NCBI GenBank assembly: GCA_937888725.1
Contig: CALARE010000066.1
Coordinates: forward strand, 1-22,086
DNA length: 22,086 nucleotides
From: an uncultured Alphaproteobacteria bacterium
GTDB lineage: Bacteria; Pseudomonadota; Alphaproteobacteria; CAAHEQ01; UBA3637
Direction of reading: 5' to 3'
Shown one piece after another: positions 14,453 to 22,086 of this stretch. Position 1 is the first letter of the stretch; every line of letters starts with the position of its first letter. Both the position numbers and the translations under genes were made by a program. The notes beneath the pieces were generated by a model. The model made no database searches and was not told the origin of the DNA. It saw only the letters and a list, made by a program, of their open reading frames with translations.

Positions 14453-17400
14453 TTATTTTTTATTTGTTTTGATTTTTTTATGAAAAGCTTCAAAAGTGTT
14501 TTGGACAAGTACATATAAAAGTGGAATAATAAACAATCCAAAGATTGTACCAATAAGCATTCCCCAAAAAACAGGAACACCAATTGCTCTCCTACTTGCT
14601 GCAGCTGCACCCGTTGCAATAACCATTGGCCAAACACCTAAAATAAATGAAAACGCAGTCATTAAAACAGCTCTAAACCGTTCACGCAAACCTTTTAATG
14701 CTGCATTGACAATTGTTGCTCCTTTAGCACGTTCTTCTTTTGCAAATTCAACAATTAAAATAGCGTTTTTACTTGCTAAACCAATCAATAAAACAAGACC
14801 TAACTGGGCATAAATACTCAGAGGCATATCTGTGAAAAACAATCCTAGCATTGCCCCATTAATTGCAACAATTAATGAAAGCAAAACAGAAATAGGAACA
14901 ATAAAGCTTTCATATTGAGCAACCAAGAAAAGATATGCAAAAATGATTGCTAATGCGAGGAGATAACCGATTTTACCGCTGGCATTTTTTTCTTGATAAC
15001 TCATTCCTGACCATTCAATGCCATATCCTTTGGGTAGTTGAGAAATTAAATTTTCAACTTCTGCCATTGCTTGTCCTGTACTTGAACCTGGTTTTTGAAC
15101 AGCTTTAATAGAGGCAGAAGGGTATTGATTATACCTTTCAACAACTCGTGGTGCCAGCATTTTACTTAAACTTACAAGGCCACGCATTGGAACTGGTTCT
15201 CCATTTTCATTCATTACATATAGTTGATTAATACTTTCGATATCTTTACGATACATCCAATCAGATTGAAGCATAACTTTATTTACTTGTGTGCCAAGAT
15301 TAATATCGTTAACGTATGCAGAGCCAAGGTAACTTTCTAAAGTTGAAAAAATATTTCCAACAGGAACTTTCATACTTTCGGCTTTAACCCTGTCGATATC
15401 TAAAAAGATATTTGGTGTTTTTGCATTGAAAGTAGAATATGCATAAGCAACAGAAGGCAATCGATTTATTTTAGCTAAAAATCCTTGCATGGCGGCGTCT
15501 AATTTGTGGTAGTCCATTGTTTGTTTTGATTGCAAACGGATATCCATTCCACCAGCCGTCCCCAATCCTGGAATAGCTGGCATTTCAAAAAATTGAAATT
15601 CTGCCTCTGGGAAGATGCTTGTTTTTGCTCTCAATCGATTTAAAATAGCGGTTGAGTATTCTGATGATTCTTGTCGTTCATTCCATGGTTTTAAAACAAT
15701 AAATGCCATGGCAACATTTTCACCCCGTCCAGAGAGTAAGCTGAATCCCACAATACTTGAAATCCCATCAACACTTTTTTCACTTGCGATAATTTCGTTT
15801 ACTTTATCCACAAGAGCGTGCGTTCTTTTTTTTGAAGCACCTTCTGGAAGTTGTAAGCTCATAGCAATAACACCTTGGTCTTCATTGGGGATAAATGATG
15901 TTTTTGCTGTTGAAAATAACAAATAAGAAAGTGCAATAAGTAAGCAAAAAATAGTGATAATGACAGATATTTTTTTTGCAATAAGAGATACGCACATTGC
16001 ATAAAAACGAATAATTTTTGCAATTTTTTTATTCACATTTGCAAAAAAACCTTTTTTTCTAGGTTTGATTTTTTTGAGTAACAAAGAGCATAATGCTGGT
16101 GAAAGTGTTAATGCATTTAACAATGAAAATAAAATCGCAACGGTAATTGTGACTGAAAATTGTTTATAAATTTGACCAACAATCCCATCTAAAAATCCAA
16201 CAGGTACAAAAATGGCAAGTAGCACAAAACTCATTGCAACTAATGCACCAGAAATTTCACTCATCGCTTTCCAAGTGGCTTCTTTTGCTGTCATTGCTGA
16301 GTGCTGCATTAAGTGAACAACACGTTCCACAACCACAATCGCATCGTCAACAACTAATCCAATTGCAAGTAGTAGTGCAAAAAGTGTAAACATATTAATG
16401 CTGTAACCTAATGCTAGAATAACGGCAAAAGTACCTAAAATAGATACAGGGATGGTAAGTGATGGTATAAGTGTTGAATAAAAATCTTGTAAAAAGAAAT
16501 AGCAAACAGCAATAACCAAAATAAGAGTAAACAATAATGTGAAAACAACTTCTTCAATGGATGCATCAATATATTTTGTTGAGTCGTAACCCAATTTATA
16601 TTCTAATCCGTCAGGAAATGATTTTGATAATTCCTCTAACGTTGTTTTTAATCCTTCCATTGTTTCTAATGCATTGGCACCTGATGAAAGAGCTGCCGCT
16701 AATGTAATAGATGGCTGACCATTATAAAGACCTGAAATGGCGTAAGTTTCTTGACCAACCTCAATTCGAGCAATATCACGCAAACGGACAACGCCACCTT
16801 GTTCTGCTGTTCTGACAATAATATGATTAAATTCTTCTGCGGTTTTCAATCTGCCTTGAGTTTGTAAGGTGTAAACCATTGGGTTTGATGAATCTGTTGG
16901 AGAAGCACCCACTTTACCAAGAGATGGTTGGTAGTTTTGTGCGGATATGGCTTGGTAGACATCTTGAGCTGTTAATTTTAAAGCTGCCATTTTGTCCGAA
17001 TTAAGCCAGACTCGCATACTCAATTTTGAACCATAAACAGTTAAGTTTCCTACACCTGGAACTTTTGAAAGGGTACGTTCTATATTGTTATAAATATAGT
17101 CTGCAATATCTTGTTGACTCATTTTACCATCTTTAGACATAAAGACAATAAAGCCTAAAATATTAGATGATTCTCTTTTAACAGAAAGTCCTTGTCTTGT
17201 AACTTCTTGAGGTAATTTTGATGTTGCTTGTTGGATTCTGTTTTGAACTTTAACTTGAGCAATATCGGGGTCAATGCCTGTTTTAAATGTAACTTTTAAG
17301 TTATATGTTCCATCTTCAGATGTTGAATTCATATAAAGCATATCTTCAACACCATTAATTTCATCTTCCAATGGGACACCAACAGTTTTTGCAATTACAT

Positions 17401-17566
17401 CAGCACTTGCTCCAGGATAGTTTGCTCGGACAGAAATTTCTGGTGGAGTTACTTCTGGATAAAGTGCAATAGGTAGTTTAAATAATGAAATGGCTCCAAT
17501 TAAAACAATAACAATTGATATAACAAAAGAAAACCGAGGTCTTTGAATAAAAAATCCCGCAAACAT
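14453..17566 (-). CDS. RND multidrug efflux pump, inner-membrane subunit (AcrB/MexB type)
   Basis: 1037 residues, the usual length for the HAE1 class. It opens with FFIQRPRFSFVISI (TM1), has two large periplasmic loops between TM1-2 and TM7-8, and about twelve TM segments. The proton-relay pair Asp407-Asp408 in GLVVDDAIVVVE matches AcrB numbering, and the partner Lys is in LIGLASKNAILIVEFA. It trades protons for export of drugs or other hydrophobic compounds from the inner membrane and periplasm. The ribosome site GGAGG is strong. It follows the adaptor gene by 16 bp. The outer-membrane channel (TolC type) is not here and must be supplied from elsewhere. Substrates cannot be told. Confidence 0.93.
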   Translation of the reverse strand: MFAGFFIQRPRFSFVISIVIVLIGAISLFKLPIALYPEVTPPEISVRANYPGASADVIAKTVGVPLEDEINGVEDMLYMNSTSEDGTYNLKVTFKTGIDPDIAQVKVQNRIQQATSKLPQEVTRQGLSVKRESSNILGFIVFMSKDGKMSQQDIADYIYNNIERTLSKVPGVGNLTVYGSKLSMRVWLNSDKMAALKLTAQDVYQAISAQNYQPSLGKVGASPTDSSNPMVYTLQTQGRLKTAEEFNHIIVRTAEQGGVVRLRDIARIEVGQETYAISGLYNGQPSITLAAALSSGANALETMEGLKTTLEELSKSFPDGLEYKLGYDSTKYIDASIEEVVFTLLFTLILVIAVCYFFLQDFYSTLIPSLTIPVSILGTFAVILALGYSINMFTLFALLLAIGLVVDDAIVVVERVVHLMQHSAMTAKEATWKAMSEISGALVAMSFVLLAIFVPVGFLDGIVGQIYKQFSVTITVAILFSLLNALTLSPALCSLLLKKIKPRKKGFFANVNKKIAKIIRFYAMCVSLIAKKISVIITIFCLLIALSYLLFSTAKTSFIPNEDQGVIAMSLQLPEGASKKRTHALVDKVNEIIASEKSVDGISSIVGFSLLSGRGENVAMAFIVLKPWNERQESSEYSTAILNRLRAKTSIFPEAEFQFFEMPAIPGLGTAGGMDIRLQSKQTMDYHKLDAAMQGFLAKINRLPSVAYAYSTFNAKTPNIFLDIDRVKAESMKVPVGNIFSTLESYLGSAYVNDINLGTQVNKVMLQSDWMYRKDIESINQLYVMNENGEPVPMRGLVSLSKMLAPRVVERYNQYPSASIKAVQKPGSSTGQAMAEVENLISQLPKGYGIEWSGMSYQEKNASGKIGYLLALAIIFAYLFLVAQYESFIVPISVLLSLIVAINGAMLGLFFTDMPLSIYAQLGLVLLIGLASKNAILIVEFAKEERAKGATIVNAALKGLRERFRAVLMTAFSFILGVWPMVIATGAAAASRRAIGVPVFWGMLIGTIFGLFIIPLLYVLVQNTFEAFHKKIKTNKK

Positions 17567-17582
17567 TTTATCCTCCGTTTTT

Positions 17583-18686
17583 TTATTTTTCTTCTATTAC
17601 AATGGTCGAATTGACCTTAATCCCACTGCTTACTTTTTGTAATCCTTGGATAATTACGTTATCAGTTGGATTTAAACCTGATAAAACAACTTGTTTATCT
17701 TCAAAAACATCACCTAAGGTTACATATTTTTGATGTACAATATTGTTTTTATCTACAACCATAACGTAGGTTCCGTGCACATCAGCACTGAGTGCAACTT
17801 GGGGCACAAGCAACGAATTAACACCCATGTTAAATCGAACATAGATATCAACATAGTTACCAGGAACAAGCATGTTATCAGAATTTTCAATATCGACATA
17901 AATAGGAATGGTAGCTGTTTGGCTGTTAATTTCATTTCCTGAAAAAAATTTTTTTGCATCAACAGTTTTGATTGCACCATTAGGCATTACAATGTCAACA
18001 TAAATATCTTTACTGGTATTTATTTTTTCTAAAAAATGAAAGCGTTCTTTATCTGTTACAGAAAATGCAATACGAATAGGATTCATTTGCACGATACGAG
18101 CAAGTTTTTGCGTGTTGGGACTAACTAAATTCCCCTTTGTTACCAACGCTTTTCCGATATGTCCAGAGATTGGTGATTTAATTTCTGAGTGTTCTAAATC
18201 TAATTTAGCTCTATCTAAATCAGCCTCTGCTTGGGCTAAAGCACTTTTTGCAGCATCAAATTGTTTGTCAGTTACATCACCGCTTTTGTGTAATTTTTCC
18301 ATACGCTCAAATTCTTTTTGTGATTGCCAAAGTCTAGCTTCTGCCGCTTTTAAATCAGCTTTGTATTTGCGTTGTTCAATAACAAAAATTTTATCACCTT
18401 CATTTACATAAGCACCATCTTTAAAAAGTATTTCTTCTAAATAACCCGAAACTTGAGGGATGATATCAACACTGTTGACAGCTTCAATTTGAGCAATATA
18501 TTTCTTTTGTTTTGTGACATTTTTTTCTTGTAGGGATTGGATAAGAACATGAGGTGTACCTTGAATATTTCCTCCTGATTGCATTGGCATCATTCGTCCA
18601 TGTAGATACCAACCCAAGGCACAAAAAATACAACCATATGCAACTTTAGATAAAATTTTTGAACTTTTAATTTTTTTTACTTTCAT
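17583..18686 (-). CDS. RND efflux periplasmic adaptor (AcrA/MexA type, HlyD superfamily)
   Basis: 367 residues. An N-terminal basic stretch and one hydrophobic segment (about 14-26) anchor or export it; the Cys there lacks a good lipobox. Then come the first half of the lipoyl domain with VSGYLEEILFKDGAYVNEGD, a helical hairpin about 100-165 rich in Ala/Glu/Lys, the second lipoyl half with SPISGHIGK, and beta-barrel and membrane-proximal domains to the end. It joins the inner-membrane pump to an outer-membrane channel. The ATG at 18686 has AAGGG seven bases upstream. It is first in the two-gene pump operon, with a promoter just upstream. Confidence 0.92.
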   Translation of the reverse strand: MKVKKIKSSKILSKVAYGCIFCALGWYLHGRMMPMQSGGNIQGTPHVLIQSLQEKNVTKQKKYIAQIEAVNSVDIIPQVSGYLEEILFKDGAYVNEGDKIFVIEQRKYKADLKAAEARLWQSQKEFERMEKLHKSGDVTDKQFDAAKSALAQAEADLDRAKLDLEHSEIKSPISGHIGKALVTKGNLVSPNTQKLARIVQMNPIRIAFSVTDKERFHFLEKINTSKDIYVDIVMPNGAIKTVDAKKFFSGNEINSQTATIPIYVDIENSDNMLVPGNYVDIYVRFNMGVNSLLVPQVALSADVHGTYVMVVDKNNIVHQKYVTLGDVFEDKQVVLSGLNPTDNVIIQGLQKVSSGIKVNSTIVIEEK

Positions 18687-18720
18687 AAAACACCCTTTTA
18701 TTATTAAAAAATATGAAATA

Positions 18721-18749
18721 AAATATACTAAAAGTTAAAATTTTTCAAG
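18721..18749 (-). promoter_or_regulatory. Probable promoter of the efflux operon
   Basis: On the minus strand TTGAAA (18749-18744), a 17-bp spacer and TATTTT (18726-18721) in AT-rich sequence, 34 bp before the adaptor ATG. It lies in the 79-bp gap behind the zinc-ribbon/HTH gene, so the pump can be transcribed alone or by read-through. Confidence 0.45.
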
Positions 18750-18765
18750 ATTAAAAAAGAAAGTG

Positions 18766-19209
18766 TCACTCTTTTAATGGTTTTTTAAAATGAGTTGGTA
18801 GTTGAATAATTGAGTGGCAAATGGCTCCAGATGGTAGTTTTGTACTAACAACCATTAAAGTATCTTCAGTTGTTAACCCTAAATCTGATGATAAAGTTTT
18901 AATGTTTGTGTGATATATTAAGCTTTTGTTTCCAACTTCTGACATGTAGGCTGGGTGCCATTTTTTTATCCAGCGGGAAACAGATTGAGTTGTTACTCCG
19001 ACGATAGGTGCAACCTGTCGCATGGATAAGCCTGAAAGATAGAGTGTATGTGCTATCAGTTTGATAAAAATGGATTTTCCTGCTGGTGCGTTTTTTGTAA
19101 ATTGATAACCACATTTTTTGCAATGATAACGTTGATGGCCAAAAACAAAACCATTTTTGACAAAAGAAGGACTTCCACATTTTAAGCATTTTATTTTTAA
19201 TTTATCCAT
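18766..19209 (-). CDS. Zinc-ribbon/HTH protein of transposase (IS1/InsA-like) ancestry, putative regulator
   Basis: 147 residues. The N-terminus is a C4 zinc ribbon (Cys8, Cys11, Cys30, Cys33) with the spacing and KNG...HQRYHCKKCGYQF wording of InsA-like and related transposase N-termini. Residues about 58-85 form a helix-turn-helix (GLSMRQVAPIVGVTTQSVSRW). Residues 95-147 are unknown, and there is no DDE catalytic domain, downstream insB-like frame or flanking inverted repeats. It therefore looks like a stand-alone DNA-binding protein rather than an active IS. It is directly upstream of the pump operon on the same strand and divergent from mscS, a position typical of local regulators. There is no ribosome site; the promoter suggests a nearly leaderless mRNA. 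A truncated IS relic is the main alternative. Confidence 0.75.
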   Translation of the reverse strand: MDKLKIKCLKCGSPSFVKNGFVFGHQRYHCKKCGYQFTKNAPAGKSIFIKLIAHTLYLSGLSMRQVAPIVGVTTQSVSRWIKKWHPAYMSEVGNKSLIYHTNIKTLSSDLGLTTEDTLMVVSTKLPSGAICHSIIQLPTHFKKPLKE

Positions 19210-19217
19210 ATTGTGAA

Positions 19218-19247
19218 TAATGTATCATTAAAAAAGTTACATTTCAA
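19218..19247 (-). promoter_or_regulatory. Promoter of the zinc-ribbon/HTH gene with overlapping palindrome
   Basis: On the minus strand TTGAAA (19247-19242), a 17-bp spacer and TACATT (19224-19219). The hyphenated palindrome TAATG-TAT-CATTA (19218-19230) covers the -10 element. The ATG lies only nine bases past the -10 hexamer, so transcription should begin about two to four bases before it. Confidence 0.65.
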
Positions 19248-19293
19248 TATTTAATTTATATAGTTTCATTTTTGCAAATAGGTATAAAGGTAC

Positions 19294-19320
19294 TTGACAC
19301 CTAACTTTTTTGTATATAAA
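19294..19320 (+). promoter_or_regulatory. Promoter of the mscS-type gene
   Basis: Perfect -35 TTGACA (19294-19299) and TATAAA (19315-19320) at a short 15-bp spacing; shifting the -10 two bases gives TAAAAA at 17 bp. AGGTA occurs twice just upstream (19280-19284, 19288-19292). Confidence 0.6.
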
Positions 19321-19361
19321 AAATAAAAACAAACACTTATTTTAAACAAAAGGATTTTTTT

Positions 19362-21758
19362 ATGATACGTCTTTTATCCATATTTTTTTGTGCTGTTGCG
19401 TTTGTGACAACATCTGTTCAAGCAACCGAAGTTTCAATGCCTACGTCTATAAAAAAAGAAATCGACATTACGACTCTTTCCAAAGAAATTCAAAAAATTG
19501 AAAAGGAAATATCAGTAAAATCTCCTTCAAAAAATGAATCTGTCTTGCTTGTGAGGCAATTGAATGAATTTTATACTGATGCACAAAACAAGCGAACACT
19601 TGAGCAAGGAAAATTAGATGAATTACAAAAGAAAATCACTGCTCTTGGGACGTTAGAGGAGGGCGATAAAGAATCAAAAGAAATAGCAAAGCAACGGGCT
19701 CAATTTTTAAAAGAAACAGAAACCGTTAAGACACAAATTTCAAAAATAGATTTAGCTCTTACGCAAATTGACGCTCTTAGTCAAAAGGTTGCAAATTTAA
19801 GAACTCAGGGACTTCTTGAAACATTAATGGTAAAGCGTAATTCTATTTTAAATATCAAGGAACTTGGTGTAACATTGATGAGTTTTGTGTTGTTCATATA
19901 TCACTTGTTGCAATATCCGCTTAGTTGGTTTCAAGAGCAATCATTGGCGGTAAAGCAAACAACTTTAAATAGTTTGTTTTCACTTCTATTTTGGTCATTT
20001 TCAGCACTTGTTTTAGCTGTTTTAATTAATATTTTTGTGCGTAAAAAATTAGGTTATGACCAACCAATTGAAAAGCCAAACTATTCACAGAAAGTTCAAG
20101 CAGGTTTTTTCATGATACTTGCTAGAGCCATTATTCCTGCGGCCATACCAGTTGCTTTTTTAGCATGGAGAAGTCAGAATCCTGATTTTTTAACGGGACA
20201 ATTTGGAACGCTTGTTGATATTTTTGCCCATTACTTAATTTATTTATTTTTGTTTACAGGAACATCAAGTGTCTTGTTTACACCTAAAAAAACAGCATGG
20301 CGGTTGATTGAAGTGAGTGATGAAAGAGCTCAAAAAATCACCAAAACACTTATCTATTCAATTATTATTTTGTGTTTCTTTTCATTTTTGCATGTGGCGG
20401 CACAACGCCTTGGTGTTGGGGAAGAAACGGTTTATGCCATTAAGATGCTTAATAACTGCATAAAAGCTATTGCAATTATGTTTTTGGCACATGGTTTGCT
20501 CTATAATAACACCACACTTACGGAAGAAGAATTAAATAATTCAGAAGAAGTACAAGGTTTAACGTTTTCTTCAAGGTTAAGTATATTAATTATTCTTGCA
20601 TCATTTGTGGTTTTGGTGTTTTCACTTATTGGATATGTTAAATTAGCAGAATATATTTATAACCGCTTTTTTGTAAGTGTTGGTTTTATTGGTATAGGAT
20701 ATATCTTTCAAAAATTTATTTTTGTTCTTTTTCACCAATTAATGAATAAAAAATTTTGGGGTAAAAATTTAAGATTAACAAAGCAGAAAATTGTCCGTAT
20801 TGAATTTTTGTTTAATCTGCTTACGGTTCCTGTTATTGGTGCTTTTATTATTTTGTGCATCTTAGGTGTTTGGGGCGTTTCGGTTGACATTATGATTCAA
20901 AATCTAAAAAAAATACTCACAGGTTTTGATATTGGTGGTATGCACGTTTCTTTAACGTCTATTTTTATGGGAATTGTGGCATTTTTCATCACAAACGCTA
21001 TTTTTAGAACAATTAAAAATAGTTTAGCTGAGGGAAAATTATCACAAGCTTTTGATCTTGATATTGGTGTTAGAACATCAATCGCTGCATTGGTTGGTTT
21101 CATTGGAACCATTTTAGCATTCATTGTTGCTTTAAGTGTGATGGGTGGCAGTTTAAAAGGCTTGGCAATTGCAGCAGGTGCCTTATCATTGGGGGCAGGG
21201 CTTGGGTTACAAAATGTGGTGAATAATTTTGTGTCTGGGATTATTTTACTTTTCGAAAGGCCATTTAAAATTGGGGACTGGATTTTGGTTGATCAATATG
21301 AGGGAATTGTTAAGCAAATTAATATGCGTTCAACACAAATTGAAACATTTAATAAATCAAATGTAATTATTCCAAATGCAACCCTTCTGTCAAATAGCTT
21401 GATTAATATGACGTATAAAAATAAACAATCACGGGTTGATATTCCCGTTGGCGTTGATTATGATAGCGATATTGAGCTTGTTAAATCAACATTATTAGAA
21501 TGTGCAAAAGAGGCAAAGGGCATTTTACAAGTACCAGCACCCTATGTAGCTTTTATGGAATTAGCAGATAATAGTTTGAATTTTAGATTGAGTTTTTATA
21601 TTTCTGATGTGAATAATCGACTTTCAACACAGACAGCTGTTTATACGCTTATTGTAGAAAGGTTTAGAGAACGAAATATTAACATACCATTTCCTCAACG
21701 TGTTTTGCATATTCAAAAAGATGAAAAAATAAAAGAAGATGAATTTGTTACGGATTAA
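19362..21758 (+). CDS. MscS-family mechanosensitive channel with large periplasmic N-terminus
   Basis: 798 residues, much longer than E. coli MscS (286) and nearer the MscK/YbiO-like group. Residues 1-21 are a signal peptide with likely cleavage after VQA. Residues ~30-150 are charged and helical, probably a periplasmic coiled coil. Many TM segments follow from about 165 to 600. The MscS core is at the C-terminus: the pore helix GALSLGAGLGLQNVVNNFVSG, then FERPFKIGDWILVD and the beta domain with IIPNATLLSN. It opens under membrane tension to release osmolytes during hypo-osmotic shock. The ATG at 19362 has AAAGGA seven to eight bases upstream and its own promoter. Its exact subgroup is not certain. 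Confidence 0.9.
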   Translation: MIRLLSIFFCAVAFVTTSVQATEVSMPTSIKKEIDITTLSKEIQKIEKEISVKSPSKNESVLLVRQLNEFYTDAQNKRTLEQGKLDELQKKITALGTLEEGDKESKEIAKQRAQFLKETETVKTQISKIDLALTQIDALSQKVANLRTQGLLETLMVKRNSILNIKELGVTLMSFVLFIYHLLQYPLSWFQEQSLAVKQTTLNSLFSLLFWSFSALVLAVLINIFVRKKLGYDQPIEKPNYSQKVQAGFFMILARAIIPAAIPVAFLAWRSQNPDFLTGQFGTLVDIFAHYLIYLFLFTGTSSVLFTPKKTAWRLIEVSDERAQKITKTLIYSIIILCFFSFLHVAAQRLGVGEETVYAIKMLNNCIKAIAIMFLAHGLLYNNTTLTEEELNNSEEVQGLTFSSRLSILIILASFVVLVFSLIGYVKLAEYIYNRFFVSVGFIGIGYIFQKFIFVLFHQLMNKKFWGKNLRLTKQKIVRIEFLFNLLTVPVIGAFIILCILGVWGVSVDIMIQNLKKILTGFDIGGMHVSLTSIFMGIVAFFITNAIFRTIKNSLAEGKLSQAFDLDIGVRTSIAALVGFIGTILAFIVALSVMGGSLKGLAIAAGALSLGAGLGLQNVVNNFVSGIILLFERPFKIGDWILVDQYEGIVKQINMRSTQIETFNKSNVIIPNATLLSNSLINMTYKNKQSRVDIPVGVDYDSDIELVKSTLLECAKEAKGILQVPAPYVAFMELADNSLNFRLSFYISDVNNRLSTQTAVYTLIVERFRERNINIPFPQRVLHIQKDEKIKEDEFVTD

Positions 21759-21835
21759 TTAATAAAGATAGAAGGGCTAGTTTAACCACGCTCTATTGGA
21801 TGCGTTCAAATGGGAATAATAAGCTAATAGATAGA

Positions 21836-21887
21836 CAAGGAACGTCAAGTGCGGTGTATTGGACATACATAAACTTGGCGTTCCTTG
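21836..21887. repeat. Long hairpin with 15-bp arms
   Basis: CAAGGAACGTCAAGT (21836-21850) pairs with ACTTGGCGTTCCTTG (21873-21887) at all 15 positions, one being G-T. The 22-nt loop holds a second stem TGTAT/ATACA (21855-21859, 21865-21869). The G-T pair forms in plus-strand RNA, slightly favouring an RNA made from that strand. Confidence 0.8.
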
Positions 21888-21927
21888 CTTAGATACTGGC
21901 TAGAATCGCTACATAACTTCGTTTTAC

Positions 21928-22037
21928 AAAAAGAGTTTTAAAAGATAAGGTGGTAAGATATGAATGGCGACGTGTACAAAAAAAGTGGTACACGAGCCAT
22001 CCTATATCTGACGCAGATTGCTTTTAAAACTCTTTTT
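21928..22037. repeat. 110-bp compound palindrome with perfect 17-bp terminal arms
   Basis: AAAAAGAGTTTTAAAAG (21928-21944) and its exact complement at 22021-22037 enclose nested stems: AGATAT/ATATCT (21956-21961, 22004-22009), ATGGC/GCCAT (21964-21968, 21996-22000) and CGTGTAC/GTACACG (21971-21977, 21988-21994) around a 10-nt A-rich loop. The two unpaired stretches inside the terminal arms are both 11 nt. It could be a MITE-like repeat or a structured RNA. Confidence 0.75.
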
Positions 22038-22086
22038 AAAAGACAATGTGCTATATAAAAACCAAGTGGCGAAAAAAAGCGGTCAA

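Larger units (their letters stand above)
21759..22086. other. Gene-free structured tail after mscS
   Basis: I find no coding frame with a ribosome site in these 328 bases. Instead there are several inverted repeats: TCTATT/AATAGA (21792-21797, 21826-21831), a long hairpin at 21836-21887 and a compound 110-bp palindrome at 21928-22037. None is followed by a T run, so none is a classical terminator. The window ends before a next gene is seen. Confidence 0.7.

Noticed and set aside
18766..19209. An intact IS1-type insertion sequence
   Set aside because: Only the zinc-ribbon/HTH part exists; there is no catalytic frame, terminal inverted repeat or target duplication in the flanks.
21928..22037. 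Intrinsic terminator of the mscS-type gene
   Set aside because: It lies about 170 bp past the stop and the stem is not followed by a T run on the plus strand.
1..22086. CRISPR array
   Set aside because: No regularly spaced identical direct repeats were seen anywhere in the window.

Overview
The window looks like AT-rich bacterial chromosome. The gene set (RadA/Sms, CvpA, RlmH, an MlaE/MlaF pair, a tripartite RND pump), good Shine-Dalgarno sites and E. coli-like sigma70 promoters point to a Gram-negative proteobacterium. An AT-rich, possibly host-associated alphaproteobacterium is my best guess; this is inference, because there is no rRNA or other decisive marker. TGA acts as a stop (mlaE), so the genetic code appears standard.

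Layout. (1) 1-614: the 3' part of a tRNA-Gly(GCC) with its terminator, then a small exported L,D-transpeptidase. (2) About 615-5305: an accessory island ending at a complete tRNA-Ser(GCT). It holds a 155-residue orphan protein (+), an Apea-like HEPN protein (-) and a large single-chain protein fusing a PD-(D/E)xK-like nuclease to an N6-adenine methyltransferase (-). Both edges carry partial, decayed copies of the tRNA-Ser 3' end, as expected where elements integrate into a tRNA gene. (3) 5319-10063: a housekeeping operon on the minus strand reading mlaE-mlaF-radA-cvpA-deaminase-rlmH, with overlaps or very short gaps and a promoter upstream of mlaE. (4) 10088-14394: an unknown 239-residue protein followed by two overlapping ABC exporter half-transporters, probably a heterodimer. 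(5) 14398-19247: an RND efflux pump operon (periplasmic adaptor, then inner-membrane pump) ending in a clear terminator, preceded on the same strand by a small zinc-ribbon/HTH protein of transposase ancestry whose promoter implies a nearly leaderless mRNA. (6) 19294-21758: a large MscS-type mechanosensitive channel on the plus strand. (7) 21759-22086: a gene-free tail with two long inverted-repeat structures, one with perfect 17-bp arms.

The housekeeping parts are ordinary. The parts worth a second look are the tRNA-Ser island with its HEPN plus nuclease-methyltransferase pair (a candidate anti-phage system), the transposase-like putative regulator beside the efflux pump, and the structured DNA after mscS. 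Function in the island is inferred from motifs only; nothing here was checked against a database.
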